Origin: Lepidostoma basale
Taxonomy: Eukaryota > Arthropoda > Insecta > Trichoptera > Lepidostomatidae
Length of the DNA: 64,000 nt
Assembly: GCA_022606425.2 (NCBI GenBank)
Contig: JAHDVF020001353.1
Location: 744,001 to 808,000 of the forward strand
Reading direction: 5' to 3'
Shown here in pieces: positions 22,345 through 32,890 of this stretch. The notes beneath the pieces were generated by a model that was not told the DNA's origin, did not search any database, and was given only the letters and a program-made list of their open reading frames with translations. The translations under genes were made by a program, and so were the position numbers. Position 1 is the stretch's first letter. Each line of letters begins with the position of its first letter.

Positions 22345-22545
22345 TAACTACATGGACAAGTGTATGAAAGAATTAGATGGCATAAACGCTGGTGCGAAAA
22401 TGAACAATATGTCCACCAGCTTTTTGCTATATGCAGACGACGCTGTTTTAATCGCTGACAGGACAGAGTGACATGGAAGCGAATGGGGGAGGCCTTTGTC
22501 CAGGAGTGAACGGCAATAGGCTGAGGAAAAAGAATATCCTTATAA
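22345..22545 (+). pseudogene. LINE reverse transcriptase remnant with YADD motif
   Basis: Encodes FLLYADDAVLIAD (about 22416-22452); the Asp pair of YADD binds the catalytic metal in reverse transcriptases. It is joined directly to an RTE-B-type 3' end (GGCCTTTGTCCAGGAGTG), so the middle of the ORF is deleted. Confidence 0.7.
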
Positions 22546-23340
22546 TAACCAGTAAGTATACTTCTGACGCCCCACTGGCAATATCTTCGTCCTTGGCCTG
22601 ACCTCGGCATTACTCAAAAACCCTAATAACGCTGGGAAATCTACTTCTCACAAGACACATACGAAATTTTGACATGTTAAATCTAATGATATGTTTGTTA
22701 TGATAACTCAGGCCCCGCCAACAGCTTTATTGTGTCAGAACTTGTCTCAAGTTCCCTCTAATTTGTAAACACTCTGTAGATTCTGTTATTTCGAAATGCG
22801 GCAAGTTTAATGGAAATATCATAGCAAAGTCTAACTATTAGTTATTTACTTTATACTAATTCGCCATATTTATTTGATGTCGTAAAGTTTTCAAACGTAA
22901 ATTGCTACATTATTTATATCCTTCTAGGAGGCAAAGCCCTAAGATTTTCTTCTGTATTCGTCTTCACTTTGTGTTCTGGATTATTTTTTTAATATATTTA
23001 ACTACACTTCGTATTTTTAAAACACTTAATTACACTTTATTAAAAAACATAGTTTTATTTAATTATTTGCATTTGGTTGGGAATGTGAGCTCCCATTCCC
23101 AATCAAATGCAAATTATTCATTTATTAATTTCTGTATAAATTATTTCTTTTCAAATGTATGTTTTTTCTGTATTACAATTTTTTTACATTTTTTATTTTA
23201 TCATCATGTATTAATTAGTTCTTAATGTTAAAAAATAATTGTTGGTACCTACTTATAACAAATAGCACAGATTAATTTTTAAATTTGAATTATTGTATCG
23301 AATTTTAAATGCGTTTTTTATTAGTCTTTCATTATAAAGT
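22546..23340. other. No gene seen; one short palindrome
   Basis: GCATTTGGTTGGGAATG and its inverse CATTCCCAATCAAATGC (about 23068-23112) form a hairpin. Otherwise AT-rich without recognised content. Confidence 0.4.
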
Positions 23341-23350
23341 TTTTATTTTA

Positions 23351-23400
23351 TTTTTACACCTGAAGATGGAGGTATCCTCCGGAACATGTTGTGTTTTTTA
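23351..23400 (+). ncRNA. Hammerhead motif D1, one core change
   Basis: Stem I ACAC, core CUGAAGA 23360-23366, extra U, stem II GGAGG/CCUCC with UAU loop, then G-G-A in place of GAA (A13 to G), stem III ACAUGU, U17, GUGU pairing with ACAC. The sister D2 (43.55 kb) keeps GAA. Confidence 0.65.
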
Positions 23401-23479
23401 ATATATATTTTTCTCTTTTTTATCAAACAAAGTTTTTCAATTAACTAAGTATATTTAATTTTTACTTAATTACACGTTT

Positions 23480-23560
23480 TACAGACATGTTTCGGTTGTG
23501 ACCCATTTCGGTTTTCAAATTTTAAAATTTAGAATCTGAAAAGGTTGGGTTGCTACTGAA
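23480..23560 (-). ncRNA. Decayed hammerhead-like motif
   Basis: Minus strand CAACCGAAACATGTCTGTAAA recalls the J/K 3' half. The CUGANGA side reads UUGAAAA and stem II is poor. Confidence 0.35.
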
Positions 23561-23584
23561 ATCTGTCTTATCTGTTAAAGTTTA

Positions 23585-23735
23585 TAACACTCACTCAAAG
23601 AGTGACAAGCGTGTATGTAACGATGGTTGAATGTAGATAAAGCTCGAGAGTTATGTCAGGACAAAACAGTATGGCGATCCATCCCCCCTGCCTACCTCTC
23701 CGGGGAAACAGCGCAGCAGGATGGTTTGTTGTTTA
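23585..23735 (+). mobile_element. RTE-A 3' end, TTG-tailed
   Basis: TCAGGACAAAACAGTATGGC, TGCCTACC and GGGGAAACAGCG precede GATGGTTTGTTG. Confidence 0.7.
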
Positions 23736-24294
23736 ATTATTTAAAACCGATATTTTTATATAAAACGCGTTTAGGCGTATTTCGACTACTAGTAATGGTA
23801 AGACGCATTTAGGCGACTCCCGCAAACAATGTGTTAATAATTCAAAAGCGTAAATTCAGGTATCATAGAGATAATGATTTCTCGATAACACAATAACGAC
23901 TCAGGGGACACTTTAACGGTATATTTTCCAAAGCAAGAAATATAGAAAAACAAGTGATAACCAAAATACGCAATACAGCTTGTACAACTGTGACATCACA
24001 AATACAGAACTAATGAACCAGAGCTCCCCAAAGTATCGTACATTCTGATTCGGATATGGCGACGCACTGTCTGGGGATTTTTTCGACCCATAATTTACAG
24101 ACAAATTTATTCCTAGGAGAGAACATTATTTATTTCAAGGAGCCAAAAATGTTTCCTATATATATATTTTTAACAAAAATCAAGATATTTTTACTGCTCA
24201 CCCTAATAAAGTTCGCCCAGAAGTTACGTTAACTTGGAAGAAAATATATGTACATAAATATTACAGTATAAAAAATATTAAAATGTTGTGTGTT
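23736..24294. other. No gene seen
   Basis: No recognised element. Confidence 0.35.
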
Positions 24295-24425
24295 GTTACT
24301 TGAACAACGATGCAAAACTCCATATTAAATATTTTTTGTTTCTTGAGTAATGTTGTAAAACTCCACATTTAATCATTAATACTAATGAAAACATCAGTTT
24401 TCTAGAAGTTTTATTATAAACTTTC
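24295..24425 (+). repeat. Family K outer arm
   Basis: CTTGAACAACGATGCAAAAC and TTTTCTAGAAGTTTTATTAT; it stops before the hammerhead part. Confidence 0.55.
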
Positions 24426-24469
24426 GTATGAAGAACTTAATTTGTGTTATGACATCATTAAACATAATA

Positions 24470-24895
24470 AAAATAATATCTCAATAGATACGAATATGCA
24501 AATTGTTTTTTGGAAACAGAATATGGTGGTCGAGGCGTTTACAGGACTGTCATTGGTTGGGTTAAGCGATCGCTTTATGTAATACAACATTCCCCTTTCC
24601 GACCTTCTTACGACCACCACGTCTGACAATATATGCTACTATGTTGAGAAACACTTCACATATTTTAGTTCAGTCTACACTAGTGCCATCTATTAGGATT
24701 AGATGTAAGCATTACGCAGAAAAAACTTTATTAATGCAATGTGAAATCCTGTAAACGCCTCGACCACCATATTCTGTTTCCATAAAACAATTTGCATCTT
24801 CGTCTCTATTGAGATACAATTAATCCTTAAATGATTAACCCGCAATGGGTAAAATCCAGTATTTGTCTACAAGTATTTGTATACATTAAAAAAAA
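24470..24895. repeat. Family N palindrome, copy N8
   Basis: Plus arm 24475-24740, then minus arm 24744-24835 and outer block to TTGTATACATT at 24886. Confidence 0.75.
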
Positions 24896-24936
24896 AAAAA
24901 ACTTTTTTTTATAGATAAACCACTTTATTCGTTATT

Positions 24937-24980
24937 GACACCAAACGGTTTCGCTCCCGATGGAGCTTCGTCAGGGTAAC
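24937..24980 (-). ncRNA. Hammerhead ribozyme motif, family E
   Basis: Core CUGACGA (24974-24968), extra A, perfect stem II GCUCC-AUCG-GGAGC, GAA, ACCGUU (one change from palindromic ACCGGU), U17, then GGU pairing with ACC. Confidence 0.7.
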
Positions 24981-25009
24981 AGAATATCCTGTTGTAGTGG
25001 TTTATATAC

Positions 25010-25350
25010 ATTTTTTCTAAAAAAGTTTATTATGAATATAGTTATATTTTATTTTATGTGACTGACATGTTTCGCCCCATATTTGATAATGCCTTAGGCA
25101 GGTGAACATCTCAATCACATAAAATAAAATAAAACTTCTAGAAAATAGACAATTTCATTCGAATTCATAATGCATATTAAATCATTAATACGAAAGTGAA
25201 AACGTCTGTTTTCTTGAATTTTTCTCAAATTAAACGAGAGCTGTTTCAGAAAATTGATAGTTTCTTAAAGCTGTGCAAGGCCAAACATTTCATTTCCGTA
25301 AATTATAATAAAACTTCTAGAAAACATTTGTTTTCATTCCTATTTATTAT
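25010..25350. repeat. Two family K palindromes in a row
   Basis: First copy 25010-25188: minus-strand CTGACATGTTTCGCC and plus-strand UUGAUAA (25083-25089), U, GCCU/AGGU stem, GAA; one A is lost after GAA. Second copy 25190-25350 is more decayed. Confidence 0.65.
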
Positions 25351-25524
25351 AAAAATCTTAATGATTTTTCAATAAAAAAAACAAAACTGATATTAATATC
25401 ACCTTTATTTATATTATTGATATTATTATTTTGCTGAATCGCTCTTTACATACTTAAAGTGCGAGCCAAATCGATGTAAAGTTATCATTTTATGTAATGT
25501 GACATTGTCATGTGAGATCTACAC

Positions 25525-25640
25525 CGGACGAAAGAGAATGCGTCAAACACACTTGCTTCGGCGGGAATCGAACTCGGGGCCTTCGTTATGGCAGTATAGC
25601 ACTTACAACTCGGCCACGATCTTGTCATAAGGGTAAAAGG
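25525..25640 (-). mobile_element. tRNA-derived SINE head
   Basis: Minus strand shows A box TGGCCGAGTTGT and B box GAGTTCGATTCCCGCC at tRNA-like spacing, without a cloverleaf acceptor stem. Pol III-type SINE promoter rather than a tRNA gene. Confidence 0.6.
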
Positions 25641-26079
25641 GTTGGCACTAGACCTCCATATTGGATTGCCGTGTCCCCTCAGATATTAAATTTCTATTGG
25701 CATTATTTTACTTGTGTTTATGTTGGAAAAGTGGAGAAGAGTGAAGTTCTCGTCCGCGTTGTCGAGTATGCATCATATTTCATTAATTTTCCGAATAAAT
25801 TGGGGCTTTTAACGTCTATTTTCATCGGCGCACCCTCTGGATTTTTTTAACTTTCCCGCCACTGCCCCTTGTTTGGATCTGAATGAATAACTTTCCCTCC
25901 AAAATATTTTCCCATTACATACCGCAAGTACCCTTTCATTTTGTTTGTTTTTGACTGTTGGGGTGGCGATAATTTTCACACTTGAAAGGGGAGGGTTCCA
26001 GGTGTACTAATGCAACGTTTCTTGGGTTCCAGTACTTTTAATTATAACAGAATTTAAAAAAAATATATAAATATAATTA
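25641..26079. other. No gene seen
   Basis: No recognised element. Confidence 0.35.
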
Positions 26080-26194
26080 ATTCGAATGAAAAGGTATTTT
26101 TTCTAGAAGTTTTTTATATTTCATAGAAATGGCATGTATTGCCATGATAAGGCTTAGAAGACGAAACATGTCATTTTTCTAGGAAAAAATAATC
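26080..26194. repeat. Family K repeat
   Basis: TTTTTTCTAGAAG arm and plus-strand TGATAAGG...GACGAAACATGTCATTTT. Confidence 0.6.
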
Positions 26195-26520
26195 GGGAGC
26201 TCGGATGGGAAGTTCTTATGCATCCACCCTATAGTCCGGACCTGGCACCAAGTGACTACCACCTGTTCCTGTCTATGGCCAACGCGCTTGGGGGTACAAA
26301 TTTGGCCTCAATAGAGGCTTGTGAAAATTAGTGGTCCGAGTATTTTGCCAATAGGGACCAGGGCTTCTACGGGAGGGGCATTATGAAGTTGGATTCTCGT
26401 TGGCAATAAGTTATCTAACAGAACGGCGCATATTTGAGTTAAATCGGATGATTTTAACACTTTTTATAAAACATTGAAATAAAGGGAAAAATACGAAATT
26501 ACTTTTTCCCCAACCTAATA
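26195..26520 (+). pseudogene. Mariner transposase C-terminus and 3' TIR
   Basis: Encodes PPYSPDLAPSDYHLF with the third catalytic Asp, then FANRDQGFYGRGIMKLDSRW. One TAG interrupts and several stops end it. The right end AATTACTTTTTCCCCAACC finishes in TA at 26520. It is a different mariner from the 14.3 kb copy, and 5' truncated. Confidence 0.85.
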
Positions 26521-26990
26521 CATCTTCTTCAATGGCGCTACAGCTCATATCGAGCCTTAGCCTCCAGTATTCTTCGCCTCCAACTCCTCCTCTCCTCCGC
26601 TTCGACCCTCCAATCTGACACTCTTAGCAATCTTGCTCCATCTCTCCCAACTTCATCCTCCCATCGCAGCCTTGGTCGTCCAATTGGTCTTCTACCACCT
26701 GGGTGCCACTCCAGCAATCTTTTTGGGGTTCGCGATGACGGCATCCTCTGCACGTGACCGGCCCATCTCAGTCTATTCAGTCTGACCTGTGTGGAGAGAC
26801 TGGGAGCTTTGTAAATATTGTACAGCTCGTCATTATGCCGCACTCTCCAGCCTTCGCCGTCATTCACAGGCCGCAGAATTCTGCGCAGCACCCTTCTCTC
26901 AAAAGTATCCAGTCGCTCTGCGGATTTCGTCATTGTCCACGCCTCACATCCATAGGTCACTACTTTTCGGATGATTGTTTTATACAGGGT
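26521..26990 (-). pseudogene. RTE-E LINE fragment (ORF C-terminus)
   Basis: 140 open codons from 26960: TYGCEAWTMTKSAERLDTFE, RRILRPVNDGEGWRVR, RLRWAGHVQRMPSSRTPKRL and GRRPIGRPRLRWEDEV, finishing with ILEAKARYEL. Only the post-RT part is kept, and no stop lies inside it. The 3' end abuts the mariner end exactly. Confidence 0.8.
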
Positions 26991-27099
26991 GATTTTGGTT
27001 TTCCAGTGTACGTTTCTTGATTTGAGCGCTGGTAGTAGAGGGAAGAATGTTTTGTTACCAATATATCAAATGTTATAATTGAAAATATCACTTAATCGG

Positions 27100-27190
27100 T
27101 TTTGTGGTTACATTTTTCTCGACATGTTTCGAAGGTTACGATAAAGTATTTATATATAATAGTTTTCTCAATGATGAAGTTAAACCACCT
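27100..27190. repeat. Decayed family A hammerhead repeat
   Basis: TTCTCGACATGTTTCGAAGG on one side and TTTCTCAATGATGAAG on the other. Confidence 0.5.
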
Positions 27191-27684
27191 ACCAAAAATA
27201 TTGGCATTAATTCTTGATATAACTGAAAAACATAGTGTTTATACATTTTTTTACGATTTTAAAGGTCAAATCGAATTCTTATTCGTGTCAATGGCCATTT
27301 CATTTGGACCTAACTCTCCTTATTGTGGTGAAAGGTTTTTCTGACTTTGTGTTTCCGGGGGCGCCAGGTGTTAATTGCTGGTTTAATAAACGCCATTTAA
27401 ATGTTTCAACTTCAAAGCATACAGCTATTTATCTTTTTTTCCCATTATTAAATCTTGTGGAAGTTGAAATATTATAATTAAAAGTAGTTAAAACATAGTT
27501 TTTTTTTAAATTATTATTTAAAATGAACTTCCATCAAGAGATTTCAGTAAAATCATTTGATTATTTTTAAAACTTCTATTTCAGTTGATTTTGATAAAGA
27601 TTAACATGTGTTTTAAAAAAAAATATTAAAAATTTTATGCTTTTTTAATTGTGTACATGGAAAAATTACATTGGATAAATTACA
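27191..27684. other. No gene seen
   Basis: AT-rich; short open frames without domains. Confidence 0.35.
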
Positions 27685-27797
27685 AATACACTGAAAAGCA
27701 ACGGGAAACTACCACATCAAAAAAGCCCAAGTGGCATCCCATGAACCAGCAAGGATATTAATAAACTTTGCTGTAAACCAATCCCAGGATAGAAACT
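27685..27797 (-). repeat. Dispersed repeat, inverse copy
   Basis: Inverse of 10360-10455: GCAACGGGAAACTACCAC, CCAAGTGGCATCCC and ACTTTGCTGTAAACC. Confidence 0.55.
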
Positions 27798-27860
27798 TAA
27801 GAATAAAACATTTAAAAACAATTGTTTTTTTAAACCCAATTGGGTTATATGGTTAAATTT

Positions 27861-28328
27861 TTAGATCTTACTATTAATTATGTATTGTTTCGAATATTTT
27901 TTATATTGAGTTGTAGTGAGATTCCTTGTGTCTTTTGGTAGTTCATTGTAAAGTTTCAGTCCGTTGTTAAATATCCTTGATTGTCCTGTCTTAGTTCGTG
28001 CAATCGGTAAGTGATATCTGTCACAATTCCTGGTCCAGTGTCTGTGTATGTCTGAATTTTTAGTTAATTTGTAACTGCTGTCTGTTGTCTCTTCCATGGT
28101 CACCCTGTGTACAATTTTTAAGGTCTCATATTTGGTCAGGTCTGATATGTCCATTTGTTTTGTTTGTCTGTAAACTTGTATGGTTGGGGTAAGGTAGTCA
28201 ATGTTATATGCTAATTTTATTATTTTATTTTGTTGTCTTTGGAGTCTGGAGATGTCCTTTTGGTTTCCTGTCCTCCAAAAGGGAATCATATATGTCAGTC
28301 GGCTTTTTACATACGCTTCGTACATCAT
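27861..28328 (-). pseudogene. CR1/Jockey-like LINE, RT C-terminal part
   Basis: 155 open codons from the ATG at 28328. YEAYVKSRLTYMIPFWRTGN, LQRQQNKIIKLAYN and FNNGLKLYNELPKDTRN follow the usual order of the region after the RT fingers-palm in CR1/Jockey-group elements. The catalytic part is absent. Clade by pattern only. Confidence 0.7.
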
Positions 28329-28639
28329 AACTTTTTCCCTTCTTGGTATGTAATTCTTGTTAATTAATTTATTGAAATGTTTATTTATTTACTTAAAAAA
28401 AGTTTTGGACAACCCTGGTTTAATGTCTCTCACTGTCCACTCGCATTATGTAGTCCCCTCCCTAGGCCATTACTAACCACCTGGACAGGGTTGTCACACA
28501 CATACATTACAGACGAACGCTGACTCGCGTATGTGCCGTGACGTCATTAGCCGGGTTAATAAATATATAACACTTTCAGGACCCGCACAACTTATAAAAA
28601 CATAATTTAAAAAAATTTTCAATGAGCCTTGACATGTAA

Positions 28640-29195
28640 AATGTATGAATTTCATATTATTATGTCTTATGAAAATGGCCGTTCACAATGGAGTTCTGAT
28701 TCCAACCCTTATGTATGGAAGCGAAGCATGGAACTGGCAGAAGAAAGATGAGAGCAGAATAAATGCGGTAGAGATGAGGTCCCTAAGACGTATGTGCGGT
28801 AGAACGATGTACGACAGAATCTCAAATGCTGATATTAGGAAGGAGTGTAGAGCGAAAGAAGGTATTATGAACAAAATTATGAATGGTTCGCTTCGTTGGT
28901 TCGGACATATGGAGCGCATGGGTGAAGAAAGAATGGTTAAAAAAGTATACGTTAACAATGTAAATGGAGTAAGGAGTCGAGGTAGACTGAGGAAAACATG
29001 GCATGACCAAATTAATCAAATATTAAAAGTTGGTCATGTCAGAAGCCGGAAGAATCGACGTGCGTGTATGACTCGATGTATGAATGTAGAGGAAGCTAGA
29101 GAGGTGTGCCAGGATAGAGTAGTGTGGCGGTCCATTCTCTCTGCCTACCCCTGCGGGGAAACGGCGTGATGGTTTTGTTTGTTTTGTTTGTCTTC
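28640..29195 (+). pseudogene. RTE-A LINE, best-preserved 3' part
   Basis: 174 open codons from 28645; family sequence begins about 28675. Blocks in order: AVHNGVLIPTLMYGSEAWNW, QKKDESRINAVEMRSLRRMC, GRTMYDRISNADIRKE, GSLRWFGHMERMGEERMVKK, GVRSRGRLRKTWHDQINQI, RRACMTRCMNVEEAREVCQD and ILSAYPCGETA followed by TGA. The 3' end GGGGAAACGGCGTGATGG runs into TTTTGTTTG repeats. The RT core itself is missing, so it is a 5'-truncated copy, but it is the reference for the other fragments here. Confidence 0.88.
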
Positions 29196-29199
29196 TTCA

Positions 29200-29660
29200 C
29201 CTTAAAGACCTTTGGTCTGTTGCTGAAATCAGGCCGGCCTCTCTTGGGAGGTTGACTCCCAACTATCTCTCCATCTCTTCGGCGGTCTTCCGGGGGGACG
29301 GCAGCCGGCAGAAATATGATGCGCCACAGCGTGTGGGATTCTGGTGGGATCCATCCTCTGCACGTGCGCATTCCAGTATCTTCTGCGTTGTCTGCCCCAT
29401 CTCACGACATCCTCCACCTTGCAGATCTCGCGGATAGCCATGTTCCTCACCCTATCTCGAATAGTCCTTCCTGCTATCATCCTTAGCGTCCTCATCTCTG
29501 CCACCCGTACTTTAGCCTTCGTTTTTGTGGTATCCGCTCTGGTCTCAATGGTATATGTCAGTATAGGCCTTACGCAGGTTTTATATATTCTGGCCCTACT
29601 GTCAGTTCTCATATACTTGTTTTTCCACATTATATCCTTGAGACAACCCATTATTTTGTT
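29200..29660 (-). pseudogene. RTE-C LINE fragment (ORF C-terminus)
   Basis: 140 open codons from 29651: KTCVRPILTYTIETRADTT, VAEMRTLRMIAGRTIRDRVR, WGRQRRRYWNAHVQRMD and GCRPPGRPPKRWRDSW. Ends near ERPA; the 3' UTR reaches GAAGAAGAC. Related copies: 30455, 44455, 49870, 60000. Confidence 0.82.
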
Positions 29661-29754
29661 AACAATTCAAATATAATGTTTTATTCTTGAGTATTGACAA
29701 ATAATGTTATCGAATATTTTCTTTTAAATCTATTTTTTAAAGGTTACACCAGTT

Positions 29755-29800
29755 TTGACCGGTTTCGTCAATGCCGCTTACGCCGTCACCAGTCTCACGA
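29755..29800 (-). ncRNA. Weak hammerhead-like remnant (family G)
   Basis: Minus strand CUGGUGA...GAC-GAAACCGGUC. Stem II does not pair well. Included only for its GAAACCGGUC half. Confidence 0.25.
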
Positions 29801-29879
29801 TCTCCAAGAACAATCTTTTTAAAAAGTTATTCAAATAAGCATATTGTTACCCAGCGTGAAAGTGTCGAAAATGAAATAA

Positions 29880-30339
29880 ATATAAACATATTTATTTAAA
29901 GTAGGTACGTGCGCTATCATCCCACCACCGAGCGTGCAAGGGTTAATGGGCCAACCCCCGGCTAGTGGCGCGGCTAACGGCTCATCAGAGTTAGGAGGAT
30001 GCTGCGGCCTCAGATATTGTGATTTTAGTCCAATATTCTAACCCTCCTGTATCGCGCCCCGTTTATCTTCAGCCTATTACCCCCTCAGAGGGCAGATCTC
30101 CGAGGAAACCCGGTTTGTGCCATATTAATCAGGCAGCGCCAGTTTTACCCGGAGAAAATGTCCTTTTACGATGTACGTTTCAATGAAAACACGTCTGATT
30201 ATTTTCATTTGTTTCATAACGTCGTTTTCATGTTTGAAATTTCGACCGACCGAAATATCGATTTGCAACCAATCACTAATAAATACTCGTATATAGTCCT
30301 AACTTCTGTTATACAAAATTTAATATGAATATTTAAAAT
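29880..30339. other. GC-richer block, unknown
   Basis: About 29930-30160 is GC-rich compared with its surroundings and has no partner in the window. Possibly unique host sequence. Confidence 0.3.
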
Positions 30340-30450
30340 TTAATATGATTTAGAAAACGCATGTTTTCTAATAGTTTTATTATGTTTTATGATAATAATA
30401 TCACCTTGGTAATGCCTTTGCAAGACGAAACTTGTCGTTCCCATAAAAAC
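30340..30450. repeat. Family K repeat
   Basis: GTTTTCTAATAGTTTTATTA arm and GGTAATGCCTTTGCAAGACGAAACTTGTC. Decayed hammerhead. Confidence 0.5.
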
Positions 30451-30454
30451 CGAC

Positions 30455-31000
30455 CGAAGTTTCTTCTTTATTCCAGTATCTTCTGCGTTGTCTGCCCCAT
30501 CTCACGAGATTTTTCACCTTGCAGATTTCGCGGATAGCCGTGTTTCTCACCCTATCTCGAAGAGTCTTTCCTGCTATCATTCTCAGTGTACGCATCTCTG
30601 TCACCAGCACTTTAGCCTTTGTTCTTGTGGTATCCGCTCTGGTCTCAATGCTATATCGCACGCTTAATAGCAAACTGACCGATCATGGTTTAGGTCATAA
30701 TTGAGTTAACATTAGACAGAGGCTTGTGTTAACGCTATCCATCTCTTTTTCACAATGTTAACGCTATCCATTCGTACGTACGATAATCGTTCACAATGTT
30801 AATACTATCCATTCGTACGTGTTTTTTGACTGTTTTTGATAAAACACCGACTCAGGTCAGATTGAGCAAAACTTGCTTTTTTGAGTTAAGCCAGTGTTCT
30901 ATTAAGCGTGCGAAATGTCAGTATATGCCTTACGCATGTTTTGTATATTCTCACCTTACTGTCAGTTCTCATATACTTATTTTTCCTAAATAAACAAGTT
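30455..31000 (-). pseudogene. RTE-C LINE fragment split by a MITE
   Basis: Same family as 29200-29660 (TRTKAKVLVTEMRTLRMIAG, WGRQRRRYWN). Interrupted at 30657-30912 by the CGCACG MITE; the LINE resumes with ATGTCAGTATATGCC. The uninterrupted relative at about 29548-29566 shows the empty site. Confidence 0.8.
30657..30912. mobile_element. MITE with TIR CGCACGCTTAATAG, copy 2 (256 bp)
   Basis: Same 256-bp length and TIRs as the copy at 10095. Flanks ATAT / AAAT fit a 4-bp target duplication with one change. Confidence 0.8.
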
Positions 31001-31534
31001 ATTTTTATAAATAAATACGTGATTAATTAAGTACTTACTCCTCAACCAGAATATTGAAGGTAATAAATAGACCAACTCGTTTCCCTCAATTAATTTCCCA
31101 AACTCACCATCTCTCAAGACTTCCAGTGATTTAGGATGCTTAATCAAGCGTTACTCATCTGAATATCAGTATGAATGATTAAGGAAGAATGAAGCCATTG
31201 TCCGGAGCATGTAAGAGAGCCAAATTCAATAAGGGCGAGCTGTCATAGCTACCCCAGCAGTATTAATAATACATAGAAATTAATAACCCCCGGGGAGCAA
31301 GCGGCGATCAATGGAAATGGCGAATGTGATGAACTTTGGCTCAGTTATGGCGAAAACAATAGGATACTATTAAACTTTACAGTGATTGTTAAGTCTAACT
31401 AATTATAGAGCATTTTTCACGAAGGGGTGGGTAGATTGGATGTGACGATACACCATTCAAACACTATCCAGATAATACATTTATTTAAACTAGCAAAAAA
31501 TTTCGACAGGTGTAAAAATAAATGTTTCATGGGT
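31001..31534. other. No gene seen
   Basis: A moderately GC-rich patch at 31165-31330; nothing recognised. Confidence 0.35.
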
Positions 31535-31948
31535 TCCAATGAAAATTTGAATAATTTCTTCAATATTCTTTTAAAGTCCTTGTTGGTGTTGGTTTGTTTT
31601 AAGTGCCTAATTACTGCTAATTTAAAAAAAACGGTGGATACGCGGAACATTAATAAAATCACATAATAGACAATATGTGCAACATCTAAAAAGAACATTT
31701 TGTGTTAAATTATTTTTATTTTGTTATTTTATTTTATGTCATTGTATTTTATATATATTTTTTGTGGATGTTGGACGATCCAAGTGTGCGCGGGAGATGC
31801 CTATTGGTGACGATGAGGTTTGCAACCCATCAAACCGCGTCTCCCGCGGGGCGAAAAGAGAAGGATGGAGTGCCGCATTGGTTAAATTGTGACAGTCCAT
31901 TCTTTCAGCCTACCCTTTCGGGGAGAAGGCGTGACGGTTAGTTTAGTT
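31535..31948 (+). mobile_element. SINE2 (RTE-A-tailed), fullest copy
   Basis: AT-rich 5' part (AATGAAAATTTGAATAATT), a GC-rich middle (GTGCGCGGGAGATGCC, GCGTCTCCCGCGGGGCG) and a last ~70 bp nearly equal to the RTE-A 3' end (CAGTCCATTCTTTC, TTTCGGGGAGAAGGCGTGA), ending in TTAG-type repeats. No ORF. Confidence 0.75.
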
Positions 31949-31949
31949 A

Positions 31950-32195
31950 GTTAAACTAACTAATTAACCATCACGCCGCCTAATCGAAATGGTAAGCAGA
32001 AAGAATGGACCACCATTCTGTTCTTTACTGATATACTTGTCTCGCTTCCTCAACATTCATACATGTCATGCTCGCACGTCGATTTCTCCGACTCCTCACG
32101 TGGCCGATATTCAATATTTGATTTATTTGATCGTGCTGCGTTTTTCCTTGATCTTTCGATACTTCTTGTTCCATTCACATAATAATAAAACAAAT
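31950..32195 (-). mobile_element. RTE-A 3' end, TTAG-tailed
   Basis: AACTAACTAATTAACCATC tail inverse, then the inverted 3' block. It abuts SINE2 tail to tail. Confidence 0.75.
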
Positions 32196-32234
32196 TAAAT
32201 TACCAATCTTTATTGAATGCAAAACCGGTTGGTT

Positions 32235-32300
32235 GCATTATTTCTGCCAATCTCTCTCGGAGAGACGATGTGATGATTAGTGAGTTTGTTTTGTTACATG
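32235..32300 (+). mobile_element. RTE-A tail fragment
   Basis: TTTCTGCCAATCTCTCTCGG and GAGACGATGTGATGATTAG match the RTE-A 3' terminus. Confidence 0.55.
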
Positions 32301-32319
32301 TCAGTAACATTTTAGATAA

Positions 32320-32560
32320 AGTTAAGGCGTTAACATTGTGGAATTCCATAATGATGAATTTTTATAAATTAAAACACTGTTTTTTTTTCACTTTTGAGTT
32401 TATTTTTCTCGAAATGTTTCAAAGGCTTACACCTTCGTCATCGGGAGAACGATAGTTTATATCGTTCTCCCGAAACACCCTTCGAAACATGTCGAAAAAA
32501 ATAAACACAAAAGTGGAAAAAACAGTGTTTTAATTCATAAAAATTTGTCATGTCGGTAAC
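32320..32560. repeat. Family A palindrome
   Basis: Left end AAGGCGTTAACATTGTGG and arms meeting at the CGTTCTCCCG centre. Minus-strand hammerhead box reads CCGAUGA (32444-32438); the plus-strand partner has lost its box. Confidence 0.75.
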
Positions 32561-32639
32561 ATTTTCAATAGAAAATCACATTGAAACTATTACTAAGCTT
32601 TAAAAGTTCATTTTTTAACACTTGACGAGAAGTTTATGT

Positions 32640-32890
32640 TCCGTATTTTCGAAATTTTAATTTATAACTGTTAATGCAAAAACTTTGTTCTATATCACAA
32701 TTGTATTTATTTTACGACAGCTGTTTCAGGTAACACCTGATGATGTCAACATTAGTTGATGAAACAGCTATCGTAAAATAAATACAATTGTGATATAAAA
32801 CAAAGTTTTTGCATTAACAGTTATAAAATGTTAAAGTATCATAGTGTTTCCGCCAAAACAATAGACTACGAAATTTTATTGTTACATATT
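32640..32890. repeat. Family B' palindrome
   Basis: Arms ACAATTGTATTTATTTTACG and inverse around 32735. Minus partner is deleted from CUGA straight to AAAC; plus partner is intact (next entry). Confidence 0.75.
32730..32778 (+). ncRNA. Hammerhead ribozyme motif, family B'
   Basis: CUGAUGA 32737-32743, extra U, stem II GUCAAC-AUUA-GUUGAU (32745-32760), GAA, stem III ACAGCUAU, C17 at 32772. Stem I weak. Confidence 0.7.

Noticed and set aside
25530..25640. Functional tRNA gene on the minus strand
   Set aside because: Boxes fit but no acceptor stem or clear anticodon arm; better as a SINE head.
27861..28328. Host gene exon of 155 codons
   Set aside because: Residue pattern near the end (FNNGLKLYNELPKDT) is that of CR1/Jockey-type retroelements.
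28440..28560. Promoter with TGACGTCA at 28538
   Set aside because: A single CRE-like octamer without a gene beside it is not enough.
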